Part shown: in pieces, positions 14,751 to 23,696 of the stretch
Numbering within the stretch: position 1 is the stretch's first letter
Layout: every line of letters starts with the position of its first letter
From: UMGS1883 sp045636425
GTDB lineage: Bacteria > Bacillota > Clostridia > UMGS1883
Assembly (NCBI GenBank): GCA_045636425.1
Contig: JAZTXM010000005.1
Location: forward strand, 1 to 64,000
Reading direction: 5' to 3'
Length of the DNA: 64,000 nucleotides
The notes under the pieces: generated by a model
Told to the model about the DNA's origin: nothing
What the model saw: only the letters and a program-made list of their open reading frames with translations
Databases searched by the model: none
Translations under genes and position numbers: made by a program

Positions 14751-16937
14751 ATGAATGAAGAAAAGTTTATTATGATGCCCGAGGGCATTACAGAAACTCT
14801 TGAAAAGAATTATATGCCCTACGCAATGAGCGTAATCATATCCCGTGCAATCCCTGAGATTGACGGGTTCAAGCCGTCCCACAGAAAGCTTCTGTACACC
14901 ATGTACAAAATGGGGCTTTTGGGAGGAAACCGCACCAAGAGTGCCAACGTTGTCGGTCAGACGATGAAGCTCAATCCCCACGGTGATGCGGCAATTTATG
15001 AAACAATGGTGCGTCTTACTGAGGGGCATATGGCACTACTCCACCCTCTTGTGGATTCAAAGGGTAACTTCGGCCGCCACTACAGTAGTAATATGGCGTA
15101 TGCCGCGTCCCGTTACACAGAGGTAAAGCTTCTTCCCATCTGTAACGAAATTTTCGGTGATATTGATAAAAACACCGTTGAGTTTGTGGATAACTATGAC
15201 GGCACAATGAAAGAGCCATCCCTTCTTCCCACTGCGTTTCCCAATATTTTGGTTAATCCCAATCAGGGTATCGCCGTTGGTATGGCGAGCAATATCGCGT
15301 CCTTTAATTTGGGCGAGGTGTGCAATGCGGCAATTGCACTTATGAAAGATAAAAAAGCAGACCTTTCCGAGCATATCAAAGGGCCCGACTTTTCCACGGG
15401 AGGCTTCCTTATCCGCGATGATGAGGTAATGGGGAAAATATTTGAAACGGGAACGGGAAGCGTAAAAATCCGTGCAAAATATTCCTATGACAAAAAGCAG
15501 AATATAATAGAAATTCTTGAAATTCCATACAGCACCACGGTTGAGGCAATTATAGACAAGCTTGCCGAGCTTATCAAGGCAGGAAAGATTCGTGATATTA
15601 ACGATGTCCGTGACGAAACCGATAAGTCGGGTCTTAAAATAACGCTGGAGCTTAAACGCGGTGTTGACGGGGAAAAGCTGATGGCTCGTCTTTATAAGCA
15701 GACGCCTCTTGAGGACACCTTCAGCTGCAATTTCAACATTCTTATAGACGGCGAGCCAATGGTACTCGGCGTAAGGGATATACTTCTTCACTGGATTAAT
15801 TTCCGTATGGATTGTATCCGTCGTATGCTGTGGTTTGAAATTGATAAAAAGAATGCACGGCTTCACCTTTTGGAAGGTCTTGAAAAAATCCTTCTTGATA
15901 TTGACAAGGCAATCTACATTGTCCGCAACACCCCCGAAGACGCAATGGTTGTTCCGAACCTTATGGCAGGCTTCGGAATTGACAAAATCCAGGCGGAATT
16001 TGTTGCGGAGATAAAGCTTCGTAATCTTAACAAGGAATACATCTTAAAGAGGACAAGCGAAATCGAAAAGCTGAAAGAGGAAATAGAGGACCTTACGAAA
16101 ACCGCCGAAAGCGATGCACGCATCCGCAAGCTTATCGCAAAGCAGCTTGAAGAAATTACAAAGAAATACGGCGGCGAGCGTAAGACGGTAGTAATCGAAA
16201 CAGAGGACGAGGTAATCGAGCCTGCCGAAAGCTTTATCGAGGATTACAACGTGCGTGTATTTATGTCCCGCGAAAATTATTTCAAGAAAATCACTCTTGT
16301 TTCCCTCCGCGCTGCTGCCGAGCAGAAGTTTAAAGAGGGCGACAGCCTCCTTTGCGAAGCCGAGGCAACAAATAAAATGGAAATGCTTTTCTTCTCCGAC
16401 AGGCAGAATGTATATAAGATGAAGCTTTACGATATACCCGATACAAAGGCAAGTGCATTGGGTGAATATCTTCCCAACCTGATCGGAATGGAAGCGGGAG
16501 AAAAGATTCTTTATGCCACACCTGCTTATGATTTCGGCGGATTTATGCTCTTTGCATTTGAAAGCGGTAAGGTTGCAAAGGTAGATATGAAAGGCTACGA
16601 AACCAAAACTAACCGCAAAAAGCTGACAAACGCCTACGGCAAGGGCAATATTATAGGTATGCTCTACTGCAAAGAGGAAACTAAGGTGGCACTTTTCAGT
16701 AACATTGATAAGTGTGTGGTGTTTAATACCAAGGACATTCTCACCAAAACCAGCCGCACAACGCAGGGCGTGCAGGTTATGACAATGAGAAGAAAATCCT
16801 TGCTGACAAGAATAGAAATGCCCGAAGTTTCATTAAAGTCTACTGCAGGTTATGAGGCAAGAACGATTCCGTCATCGGGATATTACCTGAAAGATGAGGA
16901 TAGCAGTACAGTTCAGACAACATTATTTGACGAGTAA
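14751..16937 (+). CDS. Type IIA topoisomerase subunit A, ParC-like
   Basis: 728-residue DNA cleavage/rejoining subunit. The catalytic Tyr is Y122 in ASRYTEV. The winged-helix region, tower and coiled coil (KLKEEIEDLTKTAESDARIRKL) follow, then a short C-terminal propeller. It is clearly distinct from the 841-residue GyrA at 33.4-35.9 kb, which fits a topoisomerase IV-type role in decatenation. The start at 14751 is preferred because CGGAGGG lies eight bases before it. Unusually, no gene for a ParE-like ATPase partner is next to it; upstream is an XRE regulator closed by a terminator. It may be co-transcribed with the cysteine desulfurase 11 bases downstream. Confidence 0.85.
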   Translation: MNEEKFIMMPEGITETLEKNYMPYAMSVIISRAIPEIDGFKPSHRKLLYTMYKMGLLGGNRTKSANVVGQTMKLNPHGDAAIYETMVRLTEGHMALLHPLVDSKGNFGRHYSSNMAYAASRYTEVKLLPICNEIFGDIDKNTVEFVDNYDGTMKEPSLLPTAFPNILVNPNQGIAVGMASNIASFNLGEVCNAAIALMKDKKADLSEHIKGPDFSTGGFLIRDDEVMGKIFETGTGSVKIRAKYSYDKKQNIIEILEIPYSTTVEAIIDKLAELIKAGKIRDINDVRDETDKSGLKITLELKRGVDGEKLMARLYKQTPLEDTFSCNFNILIDGEPMVLGVRDILLHWINFRMDCIRRMLWFEIDKKNARLHLLEGLEKILLDIDKAIYIVRNTPEDAMVVPNLMAGFGIDKIQAEFVAEIKLRNLNKEYILKRTSEIEKLKEEIEDLTKTAESDARIRKLIAKQLEEITKKYGGERKTVVIETEDEVIEPAESFIEDYNVRVFMSRENYFKKITLVSLRAAAEQKFKEGDSLLCEAEATNKMEMLFFSDRQNVYKMKLYDIPDTKASALGEYLPNLIGMEAGEKILYATPAYDFGGFMLFAFESGKVAKVDMKGYETKTNRKKLTNAYGKGNIIGMLYCKEETKVALFSNIDKCVVFNTKDILTKTSRTTQGVQVMTMRRKSLLTRIEMPEVSLKSTAGYEARTIPSSGYYLKDEDSSTVQTTLFDE

Positions 16938-16948
16938 GGAATCATATT

Positions 16949-18061
16949 ATGATTTATTTTGACAATTCAGCCACAACACCCCCTGCTCCGGAGGTTGTGG
17001 AAACAATAACCGAATATATGAAAACCTCCTTTGGCAATCCTTCAAGCCGTCACGCATTGGGGCTTGAGGCGGAAAAGATTGTCTCCGAAGCACGAAAAAA
17101 GGTCGCGGCGGCACTTTCCTGCACCCCCGACGAGGTGTACTTCACATCGGGCGGTACTGAAAGCGACAATATTGCCATTTTAGGGGCGGCAAACATAAAA
17201 AAAGGCAAGCGGATTATCACAACCTCCGTTGAACATCCTGCCGTGCTTCGCTGTATGGATTATCTCGAATCGCAGGGCTTTCAGGTAATCAGAATAAAGC
17301 CCCAGAAGGACGGCTCTGTGAAGTTTTCCGATATTGCCGATGCCATTACCCCCGACACGGTGCTCGTAAGCATCATGCACGTAAACAACGAAACAGGTGC
17401 ACAAATGCCCATTTCAAAAATCGCTGCAGTGCTAAAAAGAATTGCACCCAGGGCACTTTTCCACGTTGATGCGGTACAGTCCTTCGGGCATGTCGGCGTA
17501 AAGCCATCTGCGTGGGGAATTGACCTTCTTTCCGTAAGCAGTCACAAAATCCACGGTCCCAAAGGCATCGGTGCTCTTTATATCAGAAAGGGAGTAACCT
17601 TAAAGCCCACGGTATTCGGCGGCGGTCAGGAGAAAAATATCCGCAGTGGAACGGAAAATGTAGGTTCAATCGCGGGTTTTGGTAAGGCGTGCGAGCTGAT
17701 TAACGCTCAGGACGGCATTAAAGCCATGGAAATCAAGGAATATTTAAAGGAAAATCTTCTTAAAATCGACGGCAGTGTATATAACGGCGGCGGTGAAAAT
17801 GAAAGCCCCTTTATCCTTAATATTTCCTTTGGTAAAATCCGTTCGGAAATAATGCTGAACGCCCTTTCAAATGAGGGAATTTATGTTTCAAGCGGTAGCG
17901 CCTGTGCTTCGGGAAGCCATGGAAGCCATGTTCTTGCGGAAATGAACGTACCCCTGCCCGACAGTGCGATAAGATTCAGCCTGTCGAGGTATAATACAAT
18001 GGACGAGGCAAAAATTGTGGCGGAAAAGGTAACACAAATCGCAAAAAATCTAAGAGTATAA
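16949..18061 (+). CDS. Cysteine desulfurase (NifS/IscS family)
   Basis: 370-residue PLP enzyme that converts cysteine to alanine and loads sulfur on an active-site Cys. Seen: the PLP-binding Lys in SSHKIHGPKG, the substrate-binding HVDAVQSFGH, and the catalytic Cys loop SGSACASGSHGSH. It lies 12 bases upstream of thiI, which makes it the likely sulfur donor for tRNA 4-thiouridine and possibly thiamine synthesis, as for B. subtilis NifZ-ThiI. There is no IscU gene nearby, so general iron-sulfur assembly is less likely as its main job. AAGGAA precedes the ATG. Confidence 0.9.
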   Translation: MIYFDNSATTPPAPEVVETITEYMKTSFGNPSSRHALGLEAEKIVSEARKKVAAALSCTPDEVYFTSGGTESDNIAILGAANIKKGKRIITTSVEHPAVLRCMDYLESQGFQVIRIKPQKDGSVKFSDIADAITPDTVLVSIMHVNNETGAQMPISKIAAVLKRIAPRALFHVDAVQSFGHVGVKPSAWGIDLLSVSSHKIHGPKGIGALYIRKGVTLKPTVFGGGQEKNIRSGTENVGSIAGFGKACELINAQDGIKAMEIKEYLKENLLKIDGSVYNGGGENESPFILNISFGKIRSEIMLNALSNEGIYVSSGSACASGSHGSHVLAEMNVPLPDSAIRFSLSRYNTMDEAKIVAEKVTQIAKNLRV

Positions 18062-18073
18062 AGGACGATTATT

Positions 18074-19258
18074 ATGAAAGAAATTATTCTTGTAAAATAC
18101 GGCGAGATTATCCTCAAAGGTCTTAACAGAAGCAAGTTTGAGGACCTTCTCATCAGAAATATAAAAAAGGCTCTCGGCAAAGAAAATATTGCCTCCATTA
18201 AAAAAGCACAGGCGGTAATATACATTGACCCTGCCCCCCATACCGATGCCGATACATTGGTAGAGAAGCTCCGCAAGGTTTTCGGCATTATCTTTATTGC
18301 CAAGGCAGGCGTTTTCCCCAAGGATATGGACGTAATCCTCTCGGAGGGTGCGGACTATGTATGCGAAGGACTTTACGGGGTGAACACCTTTAAGGTTGAA
18401 GCAAAAAGAAGCGACAAGAAATTCCCCTTAGGCTCTCCCGAAATCAGCCGTGAAATGGGCGGTGCAATTCTTTCCCGTGTGCATAGCCTCAGGGTGCAGG
18501 TGCAAAATCCCGAAGTGGTTGTCCGTGTGGAAATCCGTGACAGCGAAGCCTATGTTTACTCAACAGGTGCAAGGTGTGCTGGCCCCGGCGGTATGCCTAC
18601 AGGCTCCAGCGGAAAGGCGACCATTCTTCTTTCAGGAGGTATTGACAGCCCCGTTGCGGCATGGATGATTGCAAAAAGAGGTGTGGAGCTTGATGCGGTG
18701 CATTTCTTCTCCCCTCCTTATACAAGCGAAAGAGCAAAGGAAAAGGTTATAGAGCTTGCAAAAATTGTGGCAGGCTATACAGGCAGATTTAACCTTTATA
18801 TAGTTCCTTTCACCGAGCAGCAGCTTGCAATCCGTGATAACTGCCCCGAGGACCATCTGACCCTTATTATGAGAAGAATGATGATGATGACGGCAGAGCG
18901 AATTGCTCTTAAAAATAATTCTCTGGCACTTATTACGGGCGAAAGCCTCGGTCAGGTAGCAAGTCAGACCATTCAGGCACTCGGCGTAACCAATGAAGTT
19001 ATGACCACTCTTCCCGTTTTCCGTCCCCTTATCGGTATGGATAAAAATGAGATAGTTGATATTGCAAGAGAAATCGGCACATTTGAAACCTCAATCCTCC
19101 CCTATGAGGATTGCTGTACCGTGTTCACCCCCAAGCACCCCACAACAAAGCCCACTTTGGAAAAAATTATGGAAAGCCAAAGCAAAATTGATATGGAATA
19201 TTGGGTAGAGAAAGCCGTTGCCGAGACGGACTGGGTACTAATTGAACCAAATGCGTAA
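18074..19258 (+). CDS. thiI: tRNA 4-thiouridine synthase ThiI
   Basis: 394 residues: an N-terminal ferredoxin-like part and THUMP domain (about 1-165), then an ATP pyrophosphatase domain with PP-loop SGGIDSPVAAW near 180-190. It lacks the C-terminal rhodanese domain of the E. coli enzyme, like Bacillus ThiI, so sulfur must come straight from the neighbouring desulfurase. It modifies U8 of tRNAs. The conserved EDCCTVFTPKHP segment near 345 is typical of the family. It is the middle gene of a three-gene set ending in the CinA-like amidase. Confidence 0.92.
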   Translation: MKEIILVKYGEIILKGLNRSKFEDLLIRNIKKALGKENIASIKKAQAVIYIDPAPHTDADTLVEKLRKVFGIIFIAKAGVFPKDMDVILSEGADYVCEGLYGVNTFKVEAKRSDKKFPLGSPEISREMGGAILSRVHSLRVQVQNPEVVVRVEIRDSEAYVYSTGARCAGPGGMPTGSSGKATILLSGGIDSPVAAWMIAKRGVELDAVHFFSPPYTSERAKEKVIELAKIVAGYTGRFNLYIVPFTEQQLAIRDNCPEDHLTLIMRRMMMMTAERIALKNNSLALITGESLGQVASQTIQALGVTNEVMTTLPVFRPLIGMDKNEIVDIAREIGTFETSILPYEDCCTVFTPKHPTTKPTLEKIMESQSKIDMEYWVEKAVAETDWVLIEPNA

Positions 19259-19284
19259 CTCCAATGCGGAATGAGGAATACGGA

Positions 19285-19752
19285 ATGCAAAATGACGAAA
19301 TCATTGCAAAATTAATTGAAAATAACATCACCATTTCCACGGCGGAAAGCTGTACGGGCGGCTCTTTAGGGAAAATTATCACATCAGTTCCGGGGGCAAG
19401 CAGTATTTACGGCTACGGATTTATCACCTATGCCAACGAGGCAAAGAAGAAAATCCTTGGCGTTTCCCGCGAAACTCTTGAAAAGCACGGGGCGGTAAGT
19501 CCTGCTACTGCACTCGAGATGGCAAAGGGTGCAAGAGAGGTTTCGGGAAGCGATATTGCCGTCAGCGTGACAGGCATTGCAGGTCCCGGCGGTGGAACGG
19601 CGGAAAAGCCTGTGGGGCTTGTCTATATTGCCATTGCGGATAAGGACGGCGAGGAATACCGAAAGCTCAACCTTGACGGCAATCGTGATGAGGTAAGAGC
19701 CCAGACCTGCAATAAAGTTTTTCACTTAGTAAAAGAAAGATTGAATTTTTAA
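19285..19752 (+). CDS. CinA C-terminal domain protein (NMN deamidase, PncC-like)
   Basis: 155 residues that correspond only to the C-terminal domain of CinA: TAESCTGGSLGKIITSVPGAS and VSVTGIAGPGGGTAEKPVGLVYIA are the family motifs. This domain removes the amide from nicotinamide mononucleotide in NAD recycling. The start at 19285 is chosen because GAGGAA stands five bases upstream; an ATG at 19264 has none. In many Firmicutes cinA directly precedes recA, as here, where the recA promoter begins 11 bases downstream. Confidence 0.88.
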   Translation: MQNDEIIAKLIENNITISTAESCTGGSLGKIITSVPGASSIYGYGFITYANEAKKKILGVSRETLEKHGAVSPATALEMAKGAREVSGSDIAVSVTGIAGPGGGTAEKPVGLVYIAIADKDGEEYRKLNLDGNRDEVRAQTCNKVFHLVKERLNF

Positions 19753-19762
19753 AAATAAGGTA

Positions 19763-19791
19763 TTGACAAATCATAATCTTCCGTTTATAAT
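19763..19791 (+). promoter_or_regulatory. recA promoter
   Basis: TTGACA (19763-19768), 17 bases, TATAAT (19786-19791): both hexamers are perfect consensus. Confidence 0.88.
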
Positions 19792-19793
19792 AA

Positions 19794-19805
19794 GAACAGA
19801 TGTTC
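19794..19805 (+). promoter_or_regulatory. LexA (SOS) box of recA
   Basis: GAACAGATGTTC is a perfect GAAC-N4-GTTC palindrome, the Gram-positive LexA (DinR) site. It lies 2 bases after the -10 element, where LexA would block initiation until DNA damage. Confidence 0.9.
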
Positions 19806-19841
19806 GCTATATTTTTCATCTGTTGGAAAGGATTGATACAT

Positions 19842-20846
19842 ATGTCTAACGAAAAGAAGGAAGCAATCGCTCTTGCCATGGCACAAATTGAAAAGCAGTT
19901 CGGAAAAGGCTCCGTAATGCGTCTTGGCGAAAGCGCTCATTATAATGTTGACTCTATCCCCACCGGTGCGTTGAGCCTTGATATAGCACTCGGAATCGGT
20001 GGCGTACCCAAGGGAAGAATTATCGAAATATACGGACCTGAATCCAGCGGTAAAACGACCATCGCCCTGCACATCATTGCACAGGCACAGAAGCTTGGCG
20101 GCGAAGCGGCATTTATCGATGCGGAGCATGCACTTGACCCTGTTTACGCAGGTGCTTTGGGCGTTGATGTTGATTCTCTCGTGGTTTCTCAGCCCGACAC
20201 AGGCGAGCAGGCTCTTGAAATCACGGAAGCGCTCGTAAGAAGCGGTGCTATTGATGTAATTGTTGTTGACTCCGTTGCCGCTCTTGTTCCCAAGGCTGAA
20301 ATTGACGGCGAAATGGGTGACAGCCACGTAGGCGTTCAGGCTCGTCTTATGAGCCAGGCACTTCGCAAATTGGCAGGCGTTGTTAATAAGAGTAACACTA
20401 TCTGTATTTTCATTAATCAGCTCCGTGAAAAAATCGGCGTTATGTACGGCAACCCCGAAACAACGGCAGGCGGTCGTGCACTTAAGTTCTACGCTTCCGT
20501 GCGTATGGATGTACGCAGAGTGGAAACCCTTAAAAACGGCACTGAATTTATTGGTAACCGTACCCGCGTAAAGATAGTTAAAAACAAGGTTGCTCCCCCC
20601 TTCCGTGAGGCTGAATTTGACATGATGTACGGCAAGGGTATTTCCAGAGAGGGTAATATACTCGATGTTGCCGTAAACCTTGAGATTATTAAAAAAGGCG
20701 GCTCGTGGTTCAGCTATAACGAGGAAAGACTCGGTCAGGGCAGAGAAAACGTGAAGCAGTATATGATTGAAAATCCCGATTTCACCGATAATATTGAAAA
20801 TCAGATTCGTGAGAAATTGGGCATGCCATTGTTGGAGAAGAAATAA
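19842..20846 (+). CDS. recA: Recombinase RecA
   Basis: 334-residue DNA strand-exchange ATPase and co-protease for LexA. Walker A is GPESSGKTT at 65-73; Walker B ends in VIVVDSVAALVP; the L2 loop region NQLREKIGVMYGNPETTAGG is intact. GAAAGGATTG precedes the ATG. The gene is monocistronic: it has its own promoter with LexA box and a terminator right after the stop. A long reverse reading frame over it is only a mirror of its codon bias. Confidence 0.97.
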   Translation: MSNEKKEAIALAMAQIEKQFGKGSVMRLGESAHYNVDSIPTGALSLDIALGIGGVPKGRIIEIYGPESSGKTTIALHIIAQAQKLGGEAAFIDAEHALDPVYAGALGVDVDSLVVSQPDTGEQALEITEALVRSGAIDVIVVDSVAALVPKAEIDGEMGDSHVGVQARLMSQALRKLAGVVNKSNTICIFINQLREKIGVMYGNPETTAGGRALKFYASVRMDVRRVETLKNGTEFIGNRTRVKIVKNKVAPPFREAEFDMMYGKGISREGNILDVAVNLEIIKKGGSWFSYNEERLGQGRENVKQYMIENPDFTDNIENQIREKLGMPLLEKK

Positions 20847-20871
20847 TAAAAAAAGAATAGATTCTTTTTGA

Positions 20872-20902
20872 GGGAGCAGAACATAACTGCTCCCGCTTTT
20901 TT
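20872..20902 (+). terminator. recA terminator
   Basis: GGGAGCAG (20872-20879) pairs with CTGCTCCC (20887-20894) around AACATAA, followed by GC and a T-run. Confidence 0.85.
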
Positions 20903-20904
20903 CA

Positions 20905-21600
20905 TTGAAAACGTGTTCTTTTTTAAAAGAAATAAAATTCCCACGGAAGCGTGGAGGATTATGTTCTTTTGTAACCAAAAGAACCAAAAGTTTTGGGGTT
21001 CCGATTCCCCAAACCCCAAAACGGCCCAGCAGGGCTAAAAAAATTAATATGCCTTTCATGGCAACAAAGCAGGTTTTGTTTTTGCGTATTTTAAGCCTTT
21101 GTACCGCCGGCTTCAAAGGGAAACTTATTCCCTGTTCCGCCTGAAATCGCTCGTCAGCAAAGGAAAATGATACGAGCGATTTCTCGGTAGTCAGCTCAAA
21201 ATCCGCAAAAACGCAGCTTTGGTGCTTATTGTTAGTTTGCTTTTATAATAAACTATCTTTGTTTATGCCAAAGTAGTTTTAGAAGCTTCAAGGCTGACTG
21301 GCAAAATTCTGTCCGCATCATTTTCCTTTGCAGGTGGACAGAATTTAGAAATAATATCGCTGGGTGCGATTTTTGATTCGGTGACACAAAAGCCGCAGAA
21401 GCTTCAAAACGGATGTATATAACTAAGTAAGGCAAACAAGTTTACGGCTAAACAATGCCGCCCCTGCGAGGCCGTTTTAAGGGGTTCGGGGGAAATTCGG
21501 AATCCCCCGACGCTTTTCGCCATTTTGGCGTTCAAAATGGCACGTCCCTCCAGGACTCCGTGGAAATTGTCTTACATTTTCAATGTTATATTTTTACAGT
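20905..21600. repeat. Non-coding stretch dense in inverted repeats, possible decayed mobile element
   Basis: About 700 bases with no acceptable gene. Visible structure: hairpin CCACG-GAAG-CGTGG (20941-20954); ATCGCTCGT (21146-21154) facing ACGAGCGAT (21172-21180); and nested with it, a 15-base perfect inverted pair GCAAAGGAAAATGAT (21157-21171) facing 21317-21331. ATTCTGTCC (about 21306) faces GGACAGAAT (about 21335). The outer ends, near 20938-20958 and 21550-21570, match as imperfect inverted repeats at 16 of 21 positions. GC-rich CCCC/GGGG palindromes occur near 21460-21510. Confidence 0.5.
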
Positions 21601-21624
21601 TTTTTTAAAACTGCCCCCTCCCCC

Positions 21625-21652
21625 TTGACAAATCCCGAAAAAATGTTATAAT
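21625..21652 (+). promoter_or_regulatory. Promoter of the thrS T-box transcript
   Basis: TTGACA (21625-21630), 16 bases, TATAAT (21647-21652), with TGT as an extended -10. Confidence 0.8.
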
Positions 21653-21659
21653 AATCACA

Positions 21660-21891
21660 AACGGCGTTGAAAAAGACAGTAGCCGACCTATCTTTGCGGA
21701 AAGAGAAAAAATGCCGTGGCTGGAAGCATTTTACGCAATGGGCGGTGAACACCACTTTGGAGCTGCGGGGAGGAAACTGAGTATTCCCCGACGTGAGCCT
21801 GCGTTAACGGGAAATTGAGTGAAAAATTAAGGTGGAACCGTGCATTTGCACCCTTAATCTATGGGACAGCCATAGATTAAGGGTGTTTTTT
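21660..21891 (+). ncRNA. T-box riboswitch of thrS with terminator
   Basis: Stem I has the GTTGAAAAAGAC.AGTA opening typical of T-boxes. The specifier segment reads GTGAAC-ACC-ACTTTGGAG with ACC (Thr) at 21751-21753. The T-box is AAGGTGGAACCG at 21829-21840. The terminator is a 16-bp stem 21849-21864 with 21870-21885 and a T-run to 21891, and ATTAAGGTG can instead pair with its left arm as the antiterminator. Uncharged tRNA-Thr would allow thrS expression. Confidence 0.9.
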
Positions 21892-21926
21892 GTTAATATA
21901 TAATATAAACCGAAAGGATGATACAA

Positions 21927-23681
21927 ATGGCAGAAATGAACGAACTGCAAATTCTCCGCCACAGTGCCTCCCACGTAATGGCACAGGCAGTAAAAAGGCT
22001 TTTCCCCGAAGTAAAGCTTGCAATAGGTCCCGCTATTGACACAGGTTTTTACTACGACTTTGATACTCCCAATCCCTTCACTGCAGAGGATTTGGAAAAA
22101 ATCGAAGCTGAAATGAAAAAAATTGCGAAAGAAAACCTCAAAATTGAGCGTTTTGAGCTTCCCAGAGCAGAAGCACTGGAGCTTATGAAGGACGAGCCCT
22201 ATAAGGTTGAGCTTATTAATGAGCTTCCCGAGGACGCCGTGATTTCTTTCTATAAGCAGGGCGAATTTACCGACCTTTGTGCAGGTCCTCACGTGAACTA
22301 CACAAGCAAGGTTAAGGCATACAAGCTTCTCAGTGCAACAGGTGCTTATTGGAGAGGCGATGAAAAGAACAAGATGCTTCAGCGTATTTACGCAACCGCG
22401 TTTTTAACAAAGGACGAGCTTCAAGCCGACCTTGACCGCCGTGAAGAAGCAAAGAAGCGTGACCATAATAAGCTCGGCCGTGAGCTTGAGCTTTTCACAA
22501 CGAGCGATGTTATCGGCCAGGGACTTCCCATTCTTCTTCCAAAGGGTGCAAGAATTATTCAGCAGCTTCAGAGATTTGTGGAGGACGAGGAGCAAAAGCG
22601 TGGCTGGCTTCTTACCAAAACTCCCCTTATGGCAAAGAGTGACCTTTACAAGATTTCAGGTCACTGGGATCATTATCAGGACGGTATGTTTATAATGGGT
22701 GATGAGGAGACGGATAAGGAAGTGTTCGCACTGCGTCCCATGACTTGCCCTTTCCAGTACCAGGCATATCTTAACCGTGGCAGAAGCTACCGTGATCTTC
22801 CCATGCGTCTTAACGAAACCTCTACCCTTTTCCGTAACGAAGCATCGGGCGAAATGCACGGTCTTATCCGCGTAAGGCAGTTCACAATTTCAGAGGGACA
22901 TCTTATGTGTACCCCCGAACAGCTTGAGGGTGAATTTAAGGGCTGTCTTGAGCTGGCTATCTATATGCTCAAAACTCTCGGCCTTTATGAGGATGTTTCC
23001 TACCGCTTCTCTCAGTGGGATCCCGACGACCGTGAAAAGTATATCGGTACAGACGAGCAGTGGGACGAGGCACAGGGTATGATGAAGAAAATCCTTGACA
23101 ACCTTGAAATCCCCTACAAAATCGGTGTTGGCGAAGCCGCATTCTATGGTCCTAAGCTTGATATTCAGATTAAGAACGTATTTGGAAAAGAGGATACTCT
23201 TATCACAATCCAGATTGACCAGATGCTTGCAGAAAAATTCGGCATGGAATATGTGGATAAGGACGGCACAAAGAAAAACCCCTACATTATCCACAGAACT
23301 TCTATCGGTTGTTACGAGAGAACTCTTGCCCTCCTTATTGAAAAATACGCAGGTGCGTTCCCCGTATGGCTTGCACCTGTTCAGGTTAAGCTTCTTCCCA
23401 TCGCTGATCGTCATCTTGACTATATTTATGAGGTTAAGAGAAAGCTTGAGGAAAGCGGCATAATCCGTGTCGAAATTGACGACAGAAGCGAAAAAATCGG
23501 TTACAAAATCCGTGAAGCACAGCTTGAAAAAGTTCCCTACATGCTTCTTGTCGGCGATAAGGATATTGAGAACAACACAGTTTCAATCCGTGACAGGCGT
23601 GACGGTGATATCGGCAGTATGTCAATCGAAGAATTTATCGCAAAAATTACAGAAGAAGTTAATAATAAAATAATTAAATAA
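21927..23681 (+). CDS. thrS: Threonyl-tRNA synthetase lacking the TGS domain
   Basis: 584-residue class II synthetase. The protein starts directly in the second additional (editing) domain: HSASHVMAQ gives the HxxxH and CAGPHV the Cys/His of the editing site. The catalytic core follows with motif 2 (FRNEASGEMHGLIRVRQF) and motif 3 (GCYERTLALLIE), and a C-terminal anticodon-binding domain. The usual ~640-residue enzyme has an N-terminal TGS domain that is absent here, and upstream there is only the T-box leader, so this is not a start error. The ATG at 21927 has AAAGGA nine bases before it. Confidence 0.95.
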   Translation: MAEMNELQILRHSASHVMAQAVKRLFPEVKLAIGPAIDTGFYYDFDTPNPFTAEDLEKIEAEMKKIAKENLKIERFELPRAEALELMKDEPYKVELINELPEDAVISFYKQGEFTDLCAGPHVNYTSKVKAYKLLSATGAYWRGDEKNKMLQRIYATAFLTKDELQADLDRREEAKKRDHNKLGRELELFTTSDVIGQGLPILLPKGARIIQQLQRFVEDEEQKRGWLLTKTPLMAKSDLYKISGHWDHYQDGMFIMGDEETDKEVFALRPMTCPFQYQAYLNRGRSYRDLPMRLNETSTLFRNEASGEMHGLIRVRQFTISEGHLMCTPEQLEGEFKGCLELAIYMLKTLGLYEDVSYRFSQWDPDDREKYIGTDEQWDEAQGMMKKILDNLEIPYKIGVGEAAFYGPKLDIQIKNVFGKEDTLITIQIDQMLAEKFGMEYVDKDGTKKNPYIIHRTSIGCYERTLALLIEKYAGAFPVWLAPVQVKLLPIADRHLDYIYEVKRKLEESGIIRVEIDDRSEKIGYKIREAQLEKVPYMLLVGDKDIENNTVSIRDRRDGDIGSMSIEEFIAKITEEVNNKIIK

Positions 23682-23696
23682 AAGGTGGTTTTAAAG

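Noticed and set aside
19785..21116. A 443-residue open frame on the minus strand across recA
   Set aside because: It mirrors recA and its spacer, has no ribosome site at a sensible start and no recognisable domain; recA on the other strand is certain.
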